From contig CAIOOC010000704.1 in assembly GCA_903859795.1 (NCBI GenBank), positions 1 through 5,463 of the forward strand: a DNA stretch of 5,463 nucleotides. Direction: 5' to 3'. Positions 1-5,463 of this stretch are shown here, one piece after another. Made by a program: the position numbers and the translations under genes. A model generated the notes under the pieces. It was not told the origin of the DNA, did no database searches, and was given only the letters and a program-made list of their open reading frames with translations. Every line of letters starts with the position of its first letter. Position 1 is the first letter of the stretch. This DNA is from an uncultured Bacteroidia bacterium. Its GTDB lineage: Bacteria > Bacteroidota > Bacteroidia > Bacteroidales > Prolixibacteraceae.

Positions 1-3000
1 CTTCCGGGGGCGACTATCGTGGTCAAGGGAACCACCAATGGTGTTGTGACCAATGCAGATGGTCAGTACAATATCACCATTCCCAATGCCCAATCTACAC
101 TGGTTATCTCTTTCGTTGGGATGGAGAGCCAGCAAATAGCTGTTAATGGTAAGTCTTCCGTTAATGTAACGCTTGCTCCCACGTCGGTCAGTATGGATGA
201 AGTTGTTGTGACCGCTTTGGGTATTACAAGACAACAAAAATCTCTTGGCTATGCTGTTGCTGAAGTCAAAGGTGACGAGATGCAGAGAACGGCCAATGCT
301 AACGCGCTGAATTCTCTTGCCGGTAAAGTTTCCGGTGTTCAGATCAGTTCAACCGGAGCTGCTGGTTCTTCCGTAAGTGTTGTTATCCGTGGGGCATCTT
401 CTCTTACAAGTGACAACCAACCACTTTATGTTGTTGACGGTATCCCTTTGAATAACTCTCTTAGTAACATGTCAAACCTTGGTAATGGTAACACTGTTGA
501 CTATGGTAGTGCCATTTCGGACATTAATGCTGATGACATTGAGTCGGTTTCTGTATTGAAAGGACCGAGTGCTGCTGCTCTTTATGGTTCACGTGCAGGT
601 AACGGTGTTATATTAATTACAACCAAATCGGGCAAGGGTGCTAAAAAAGGTTTAGGTGTAACAATAACCTCAAACACAGTTGTTGAAAGTCCTTACAAAT
701 ATCTTGATTACCTGAACAATGGCTGGGGTTACGGCCCTCGTCCCTATACTCAGGATATGCGTCCGAATAACGGAAAACCTTATATGGATAGTGACCCTAC
801 TCAGTCTGCATGGAACGGACCAGCACTGGATCAGGGAACGATGGCTTACCAATGGCCTTACCTCACCGATGCAAGTGGGAACGTAGTTGCTACCCCGTTG
901 GTTAATCACAAAAATAACGTCAAGAATTTCTTCCAGACTGGTTTTACCTCAACCAACAATATTGAAATAGCCAACTCAACTGACAAGTCAAGTTACAGGT
1001 TATCGTTCAATGACATGGAAAATAAGGGGCTTATTCCAAACTCTGATTTACACCGTAAAACAATCTCGTTTAATTCAACTGTCAAGCTTACCGATAAAAT
1101 TAAGCTGAGTGCAATGCTTAACTATGCCAATTCAAATGCCGGGAACCGTCCTGCAATAGGTAACGGTACCAACCCGATGCAGGCGATGTACGAGATCAAC
1201 AATCAGATCGATGGCAATCTTCTGAAGACTATTTGGAAACCAGGTATGACAAACATCATGCAGAACAGCCCTTACAGACTTGGAAATACCGGCAGTTACG
1301 TGAATAACCCTTACTTTGTTGCCAATGAAGTAAACAACAGTTTTAAAAGAGATCGTATCTATGGTGATTTAAAAATCGACATTCAGATTCTGAAAAACCT
1401 GAGCTTCTTTGCCCGCTATTCGCTCGATACATATCGCGAGTTTAGGGATGCGAAAATTGCGAAAAGTTACACCAGCGAAAAGAATGGTTTCTACGGTTTA
1501 CAGAATATGAACAGGACAGAGAATAACACAGATTTCCTGTTTACCTATGATAAAAAAATCTCTGATTTCAGCATTACAGCATCTGCAGGGGGTAACGCAA
1601 GATATTTCTTTACCCATGATGACTATATGCAGACTAAAAATGGTGGAACTGGTTTGATTGTTCCAGGAATTTTCGCCATTACAAATACCTTGCAGAGCAA
1701 CCTTCAGGTTGGATCAGGATCTTCACAGAAAGCGGTTTATTCTCTGTATGCACTGGCATCATTAGGCTTTAAAGATATGGCCTATGTTGACCTTACTGCA
1801 AGAAATGACTGGTCAAGTACACTTCCGGTTCAAAACCGTTCCTATTTCTATCCATCTGCATCTTTAAGCTTACTGTTGAATAAAATGTTCGATATGGGGC
1901 CTAAAGTTTCACTTGCTAAATTAAGAGGCGGTATTGCCCAGGTTGGTAATGACACAGGCCCTTATCAGTTGCTTGCCGGTTTGAGCCCGGGTTCATGGAA
2001 TGGTCAGACAACTTTTGCTGTTCCAGGCAACCTGTTGAATCCAACTCTTAAACCTGAGATCAAGACTTCAAAGGAAATCGGGGTTAACCTCGGATTGTAT
2101 GACAATCGCCTTAAATTTGAAGGAACCTATTACACCGCAGATAACAGGAACCAGATTCTGAATAACACCTTATCTCCTTCTTCCTCTTACGGATCTCAGA
2201 AATTCAATGCAGGTTTGGTTACAAGCCAAGGTATGGAATTCTCTCTTGGTGGCACTCCAATCAGAACTAAGGATCTTTCTTGGGATGTGAATGTTCTCTG
2301 GTCTACCAACAAGTTAACCTTAAAATCTCTTGCACCGGGGGTATCACATATTATCTTATGGACCAATGCAAAAGGTGGTGCTGAAACATGGGTTGGTGAA
2401 AAAATCGGGAATATCGTTGATGCAAGCATGTTGCGTGTAACTGACAAGACATCTCCATATTACGGATATCCATTGTTGGATAGCGACGGGTTCGAACAGA
2501 TTACCGGTGTAAACGAAGTAAATGGTAAAAGAAATTCACCAATCATTGGTAACTTCTTCCCAGATTATATGATGGGTTTCCAGACCTCTGTAAGATACAA
2601 ACGTTGGACAGCCAATATCAGTATCGACTACAGAAAAGGGGGACAATTTGTATCTCAGACTCTGCGTTACAACGAATCAGACCTTCATGGTTCCCGTATC
2701 TTAGGTACGTTCATCCATCCTCCAAAAGGTGTTGATGTTCCAACATGGTTGAAAGCACATGCCAGCCTTTTTGGACCTAATGGAACTGCATTCCCTGTTG
2801 TGGGAGGTCCTACAGCCGATTACGGCGGTGGCTCTTACAGTGATGGTGGTATAACCCTGAATGACGGGGTATTCATGCCAGGTGTAAGCGGAAATGAAAC
2901 AAACGGTAAATTCACATTAGACCAGGAATTTTTATCCCAGCCTACCGATTATTATGGCGACTACTATGGATGGGGCCTTACCAAAACTGCAACTTTCGAT

Positions 3001-3270
3001 GCCGATTTTGTTAAACTTAGAGATTTCTCAATCGCTTACCAGCTCCCAAGCTTAAAATCGATTGGTATTCAGAGTGCCTCTATAGCTATCTACACCAGCA
3101 ATGTTGTTCTTTGGACCAAAGCCAAGATCGGTATTGATCCTGAAACAGCTTTTAACAACAGCTTAGGAAGTGCAAATGTTGGCGTTGGCCAGTTTGCTCA
3201 AGGTATTGAGCGTGACAATGTATCTCCATGGACGATTCCTGTGGGATTCAAACTGAACGTAAGTTTCTAA
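1..3270 (+). CDS. SusC/RagA-family TonB-linked outer-membrane transporter (5' partial)
   Basis: This is a TonB-dependent outer-membrane barrel that imports oligosaccharides, peptides or other large nutrients together with a SusD-type lipoprotein. Seen: the frame is open from base 1 and 1089 residues are visible. It begins inside a carboxypeptidase-regulatory-like beta-sandwich (LPGATIVVKGTTNG, then NADGQYNI, to about residue 60). Next come the MDEVVVTALGI segment (residues 65-75, TonB-box region) and the plug domain, with PLYVVDGIPL (from residue 141) and LKGPSAAALYGSRAGNGV followed by ILITTKSG (about 186-211), both hallmarks of this family. The remainder is a barrel rich in aromatic and Asn residues, ending in KLNVSF with the terminal Phe typical of outer-membrane proteins. 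The GTG at base 19 lies inside the conserved sandwich and is not the start. The signal peptide and roughly the first 40 residues are probably off the left edge; whether an STN domain precedes is unknown. It is followed after 28 bases by its susD partner. The substrate is not deducible. No frameshift was seen. Confidence 0.97.
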   Translation, partial: LPGATIVVKGTTNGVVTNADGQYNITIPNAQSTLVISFVGMESQQIAVNGKSSVNVTLAPTSVSMDEVVVTALGITRQQKSLGYAVAEVKGDEMQRTANANALNSLAGKVSGVQISSTGAAGSSVSVVIRGASSLTSDNQPLYVVDGIPLNNSLSNMSNLGNGNTVDYGSAISDINADDIESVSVLKGPSAAALYGSRAGNGVILITTKSGKGAKKGLGVTITSNTVVESPYKYLDYLNNGWGYGPRPYTQDMRPNNGKPYMDSDPTQSAWNGPALDQGTMAYQWPYLTDASGNVVATPLVNHKNNVKNFFQTGFTSTNNIEIANSTDKSSYRLSFNDMENKGLIPNSDLHRKTISFNSTVKLTDKIKLSAMLNYANSNAGNRPAIGNGTNPMQAMYEINNQIDGNLLKTIWKPGMTNIMQNSPYRLGNTGSYVNNPYFVANEVNNSFKRDRIYGDLKIDIQILKNLSFFARYSLDTYREFRDAKIAKSYTSEKNGFYGLQNMNRTENNTDFLFTYDKKISDFSITASAGGNARYFFTHDDYMQTKNGGTGLIVPGIFAITNTLQSNLQVGSGSSQKAVYSLYALASLGFKDMAYVDLTARNDWSSTLPVQNRSYFYPSASLSLLLNKMFDMGPKVSLAKLRGGIAQVGNDTGPYQLLAGLSPGSWNGQTTFAVPGNLLNPTLKPEIKTSKEIGVNLGLYDNRLKFEGTYYTADNRNQILNNTLSPSSSYGSQKFNAGLVTSQGMEFSLGGTPIRTKDLSWDVNVLWSTNKLTLKSLAPGVSHIILWTNAKGGAETWVGEKIGNIVDASMLRVTDKTSPYYGYPLLDSDGFEQITGVNEVNGKRNSPIIGNFFPDYMMGFQTSVRYKRWTANISIDYRKGGQFVSQTLRYNESDLHGSRILGTFIHPPKGVDVPTWLKAHASLFGPNGTAFPVVGGPTADYGGGSYSDGGITLNDGVFMPGVSGNETNGKFTLDQEFLSQPTDYYGDYYGWGLTKTATFDADFVKLRDFSIAYQLPSLKSIGIQSASIAIYTSNVVLWTKAKIGIDPETAFNNSLGSANVGVGQFAQGIERDNVSPWTIPVGFKLNVSF

Positions 3271-3298
3271 TATTGAACTTAAAAAAATTACGAAATAT
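3271..3298 (+). promoter_or_regulatory. AT-rich susC-susD intercistronic leader without Shine-Dalgarno
   Basis: This is the 28-base gap between the susC stop and the susD ATG. It is almost entirely A/T, with an A-run (AAAAAAATTA) and no GGAGG-like sequence. Bacteroidota commonly initiate translation on A-rich, unstructured leaders without a strong Shine-Dalgarno, so it most likely serves only as the susD translation-initiation region within one transcript. I see no room for a separate promoter and no hairpin. Confidence 0.4.
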
Positions 3299-4984
3299 AT
3301 GAAAACACTGTTTAATATTACAATGGTTTTAATATTGGTGGCTTTTGCATCGTGCAGGAATCTTACCAATTTAAACATAGATCCTAACACGATCAGTCAG
3401 GTCACTGTTGATCCGAACTTTATGATGACAACCTCAATTGCTGAAGTTGTTAAACCATATCAGGATGACAATTACAATGGAGACTGTGCCGGGGTCATGT
3501 CATACCTTCAGAAGGATGGCTGGGGAAGCGGTTTAACCTACTTCCAATGGTCAGACCCACGCTCATGGGGTGGTAACTATGGCGATTTAAGGGATATCTA
3601 TCTGTTACGCGACCGTGCAACTGCCACCAATTCAGACTTCCATCTTGGAGTTGCATTAGTCTTAAAAAGTTTTGAGTTTGGTCTGATTACCTCATTATGG
3701 GGTGATGCTCCCTACAGCGAAGCTGGTCTGGGTGCGGCAAACACAAAACCAAAATTCGACGCTCAGGAGGATATTTTCAAGGGTATTATTGCCGATCTAA
3801 AACAGGCAAATACACTGTTGTCCAAACCTGCTTCAAGCTATAGCAATATCAATCCTACGGCTGATATTATTTACGCAGGTAATCCTGCAAAATGGCAGAA
3901 ACTTGCCAACTCTCTGATGCTACGTTTCTACATGCGTCTTTCGGTAAAAAGTCCTGCGGTAGCTAAAGCCGGAATCGAGGAGATCATGGGCAATCCTACA
4001 GCTTATCCGATTTTTTCTTCAACTGCCGATGATGCATTGATGGCTTATCCAGGTCTTTCATCCGCTGATTCATGGGGGACAGCTATTGCTTGGGACGGAA
4101 CAGTTGCTCAGGGTAACTATACAAGGTTGCAACTTTGCGCTGGATTCAGGGATGTATTAGTCGGCCTGAACGATCCACGTCTTCCTGTTTGGTTTAAACC
4201 TGTTGATGTCCAGATCGTCGTTAGCGAGGCACATGCCGCTGACGGAGGTGATGTAACAATTGGAAACAAAAGGTATATCACTCAGGCCCAGATTGCTGCA
4301 AAAGGTTATCAGATTTATGCCCCAGATACCTGGGTATCTGCTACCCCTTCTGCCACAACCGGGAAAGTGCTTATTGATACTGCTAAATACGTTGGTATTC
4401 CACTGGCTATCGGTAAAGCAGAGCCATTTACATACAATCTGAATCCATCTCCGCTTCAGGGAGGTGCAAATCAGCACGTATCTGCTCTTACTACTATGTT
4501 CAGTAAGAATTCAGATCCAATGTTAAAAGCAAGGGCAATGACCTATGCTGAAGTATGTTTCATCCTTGCTGAAGCAGCCCAAAGAGGTTACAATGCAGGT
4601 GGTACACAACAAACATGGTACAACAACGGAATTCAGGCATCCCTTACAACATGGGGTGTAGGAGGTTCCTATTCCTCTTATATTTCACAGCCAGGTGTGG
4701 CTTATGATGGTACGTTGACACAGCTGATGCAACAAAAATACATTTCAGGTTTCATGAATGCACAGGAGACCTGGTTTGACTGGAGAAGGACAGCACTTCC
4801 GGTTATTACTATTGGAAATTCGGGATACAGAAATACACTGCCTCTCCGTTTCAAATATGATCTGACCGAGTTGAACATCAATGGCGACAAAGCAGCAGCA
4901 GCAGTAGCCAAGTTAGTTCCAACAGCCAATACAGGTCAGACCGGTAACGATGATTCATGGTCTAAAATGTGGCTAATCCAATAA
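3299..4984 (+). CDS. SusD/RagB-family outer-membrane lipoprotein (SusD-like_2 type)
   Basis: This is the substrate-binding lipoprotein that sits as a lid on the SusC barrel encoded just upstream. The protein is complete at 561 residues. Residues 1-18 form a lipoprotein signal: Lys2, a hydrophobic stretch, then the lipobox AFAS before Cys19, which would be lipidated. LNIDPN (25-30) is the usual N-terminal SusD signature. The helical TPR-like core includes an AGNPAKWQKLANSLMLRFYM segment (from residue 193) and YAEVCFILAEAAQRGY (416-431). After GIQASLTTWGV (444-454) comes a C-terminal block around QLMQQKYISGF and ETWFDWRRTALP (475-501), then SWSKMWL near the end. These match the SusD-like_2 branch rather than classical starch SusD. 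The ATG is chosen because it gives the signal peptide directly. The residues after Cys19 (RNLTN) lack the acidic cluster often seen in surface-exported Bacteroidota lipoproteins. The ligand is unknown. There is no clear terminator of its own before the IS end. Confidence 0.96.
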   Translation: MKTLFNITMVLILVAFASCRNLTNLNIDPNTISQVTVDPNFMMTTSIAEVVKPYQDDNYNGDCAGVMSYLQKDGWGSGLTYFQWSDPRSWGGNYGDLRDIYLLRDRATATNSDFHLGVALVLKSFEFGLITSLWGDAPYSEAGLGAANTKPKFDAQEDIFKGIIADLKQANTLLSKPASSYSNINPTADIIYAGNPAKWQKLANSLMLRFYMRLSVKSPAVAKAGIEEIMGNPTAYPIFSSTADDALMAYPGLSSADSWGTAIAWDGTVAQGNYTRLQLCAGFRDVLVGLNDPRLPVWFKPVDVQIVVSEAHAADGGDVTIGNKRYITQAQIAAKGYQIYAPDTWVSATPSATTGKVLIDTAKYVGIPLAIGKAEPFTYNLNPSPLQGGANQHVSALTTMFSKNSDPMLKARAMTYAEVCFILAEAAQRGYNAGGTQQTWYNNGIQASLTTWGVGGSYSSYISQPGVAYDGTLTQLMQQKYISGFMNAQETWFDWRRTALPVITIGNSGYRNTLPLRFKYDLTELNINGDKAAAAVAKLVPTANTGQTGNDDSWSKMWLIQ

Positions 4985-5015
4985 CGATTCTTAGAATACA
5001 CCAAGTAATAAAAAA
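4985..5015. other. Short spacer between susD stop and IS end
   Basis: These 31 bases separate the susD stop from the inferred first base of the IS. They hold a weak palindrome (ATTCT-T-AGAAT, 4987-4997), whose single-base loop is too tight to make a convincing terminator, and then an A-rich run (AATAAAAAA) abutting the IS. The spacer is probably the start of the original downstream region of the operon, cut by the insertion. A target-site duplication cannot be assigned because the right end of the element is outside the window. Confidence 0.4.
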
Positions 5016-5049
5016 GAGGCTGTCTGAAAAGGGGGCACTGAAAAAGTCC
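5016..5049 (+). repeat. Putative left terminal repeat of the IS
   Basis: This G-rich end starts GAGGCTGTCTGAAAA and continues GGGGGCACTGAAAAAGTCC. It contains the heptamer CTGAAAA twice, at 5024-5030 and 5038-5044, 14 bases apart, which could be paired transposase-contact sites. The inner limit is uncertain, because the matching right-end repeat is not in the window. A small GTCC-TTC-GGAC hairpin (5046-5056) lies at its inner edge. Confidence 0.6.
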
Positions 5050-5071
5050 TTCGGACATTATTATTAAATTT

Positions 5072-5119
5072 AAAGCAGTAAAATACAGGTTCAAAACCTT
5101 GTACTTTACTGCTTTTTTT
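5072..5119 (+). terminator. Strong hairpin with T-run inside the IS left end
   Basis: The left arm (5072-5091) and right arm (5095-5115) pair over 19 base pairs around a three-base loop (CAA, 5092-5094). There is one A·C mismatch (5083/5104) and one bulged T (5099). The right arm runs into seven consecutive T residues (5113-5119), giving the form of an intrinsic terminator on the + strand. Its likely role is to stop susCD transcription from reading through into the transposase; such shielding hairpins are known at the ends of several IS families. It would also act as the de facto 3' end of the susCD transcript. Termination itself is inferred. Confidence 0.7.
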
Positions 5120-5136
5120 GTATCTTACTGCTTTAA
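5099..5136 (+). repeat. Tandem 19-base direct repeat, two units
   Basis: The units at 5099-5117 and 5118-5136 start TTGTACTTTACTGCTTT and TTGTATCTTACTGCTTT; 15 of these first 17 bases agree. Unit one is the right arm of the terminator-like hairpin. Unit two can pair equally well with the same left arm (15 of 16 positions, 5072-5087 with 5119-5134). The units may be subterminal transposase-binding sites or the remnant of a small duplication. Confidence 0.6.
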
Positions 5137-5140
5137 ATAA

Positions 5141-5463
5141 AGGCACTTAGATGTTATAGCCATGACAGCGGAACGTATTATTACAGCGGCAGTAGTGACA
5201 TCCGGGGAAAAGGGTGACGGTCCAGAACTGCCGGCATTGCTTGAGACCAGCCAAGAAAATGGAATTGAAGTAGATACAATTATTGGTGACGCAGCCTACT
5301 CAGGAAAGGAAAACCTTAAGTTGGCCGGTGGACAGGAGATAAAAGTCGTTTCAAAGTTGAACCCCTCTATTACACAAGGTTGCCGACAACAAGAAAATAC
5401 CTTTGATTACAATAAGGATGCAGGAATGTTTGTATGCCCATCCGGGCACATGACTATTTTTAC
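5141..5463 (+). CDS. IS1182-type DDE transposase, C-terminal fragment (N-terminally truncated, 3' partial; probably a pseudogene)
   Basis: The frame is open from the first codon after a TAA (5138-5140) to the right edge. The first usable ATG is at 5162 and gives 100 visible residues starting MTAERIITAAVVTSGEKGDG. This matches the middle to C-terminal part of IS1182-type transposases (DDE_Tnp_1_6-like domain). IIGDAAYSGKENL carries the second catalytic Asp (residue 43 counted from that ATG), followed by VVSKLNPSITQG, FDYNKDAGMFVCPSGHM and the beginning of the family's Cys/His-rich segment. The N-terminal DUF772-like DNA-binding region and the first catalytic Asp are absent. In-frame resemblance seems to begin at about IAMT (5156), leaving a deletion junction around 5135-5156. 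No clear promoter or ribosome-binding site precedes the ATG, and the terminator-like hairpin lies just upstream. Such a product could not be a functional transposase; whether it is made at all is unknown. The reading end and third catalytic residue are outside the window. Confidence 0.85.

Larger units (their letters stand above)
5016..5463 (+). mobile_element. IS1182-like insertion sequence, left end plus transposase 3' half (partial, probably internally deleted)
   Basis: The element begins with GAGGCTGTCTGAAAAGGGGG, which resembles the GAGGCTGTC... ends of IS1182-family elements in Bacteroidota. A subterminal hairpin follows, then a frame encoding the C-terminal part of an IS1182-type DDE transposase that runs off the right edge. 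Intact elements of this kind have several hundred bases of N-terminal transposase coding sequence between the left end and the point where similarity begins here; in this copy only about 120-140 bases separate them. The element lies in the same direction as susCD, 31 bases after susD. The family call rests on remembered family patterns, not a search. The boundary at 5016 is inferred from the left-end motif alone. Confidence 0.75.

Noticed and set aside
19..21. GTG at base 19 as the start of the SusC-like protein
   Set aside because: It lies inside the conserved PGATIVVKGTT strand of the beta-sandwich, the frame is open upstream to base 1, and no signal peptide would follow it.
670..909. Minus-strand open frame within the susC-like gene
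   Set aside because: It lies fully antisense to well-conserved coding sequence, shows no recognisable domain, and is explained as a shadow frame.
2196..2447. Minus-strand open frame within the barrel region
   Set aside because: It is antisense to the barrel, has no recognisable motif, and has no initiation signal.
3163..3390. Minus-strand open frame spanning the susC-susD gap
   Set aside because: It covers the C-terminal coding end of susC, the gap and the susD signal peptide. Its hydrophobic look comes from the antisense of AT-rich sequence.
4157..4477. Overlapping minus-strand (4157-4477) and plus-strand (4260-4442) frames inside susD
   Set aside because: Both overlap continuous SusD coding sequence in other frames and carry no recognisable family features.
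4891..4907. GCA trinucleotide run near the susD 3' end
   Set aside because: It consists of only four GCA units coding a short Ala stretch in a helix. It is too short to suggest phase variation and would not shift the frame.
4702..4929. Minus-strand open frame opposite the C-terminal part of susD
   Set aside because: It is antisense to the conserved WFDWRRTALP block and is explained by shadow coding.
4987..4997. ATTCT-T-AGAAT palindrome as the susD terminator
   Set aside because: A five-base, AT-rich stem with a one-base loop and no T-run on the + strand is not a credible intrinsic terminator.
5016..5160. CRISPR-like or novel repeat array in the gene-free stretch
   Set aside because: There are only two tandem units with no spacers, and they sit inside a recognisable IS end. 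The IS explains the structure.

Overview
The window looks like a piece of a Bacteroidota (Bacteroidetes) genome. It holds a tandem SusC/RagA-type TonB-dependent outer-membrane transporter and its SusD/RagB-type lipoprotein partner, an arrangement essentially confined to that phylum. The AT-rich gap between the two genes, with no clear Shine-Dalgarno sequence, fits the same lineage. The proteins suggest an environmental or gut Bacteroidales-like organism, but nothing in the window fixes the genus.

Layout: bases 1-3270 are the susC-like gene, already open at the left edge, so its signal peptide and first residues lie outside the window. After a 28-base gap comes the complete susD-like gene (3299-4984). 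The two are almost certainly co-transcribed and would form one outer-membrane nutrient-uptake complex: a TonB-energised barrel capped by a substrate-binding lipoprotein. The substrate cannot be read from the sequence, because no glycoside hydrolase, peptidase, sensor or sigma/anti-sigma gene is in view.

Only 31 bases after the susD stop, an insertion-sequence end begins (about 5016). It carries an IS1182-like terminal sequence, then a strong hairpin followed by a T-run, then an open frame to the right edge that encodes the second half of a DDE transposase. The first half of the transposase, including its N-terminal domain and the first catalytic Asp, is missing: the left end joins the C-terminal coding part after only about 120-140 bases. 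The element is therefore probably an internally deleted copy, or else a repeat-induced misassembly.

The ordinary part is the SusCD pair. The part worth a second look is the IS end: its deletion structure, and a subterminal 19-base tandem repeat whose two units can each pair with the same upstream arm. I saw no convincing previously undescribed system.
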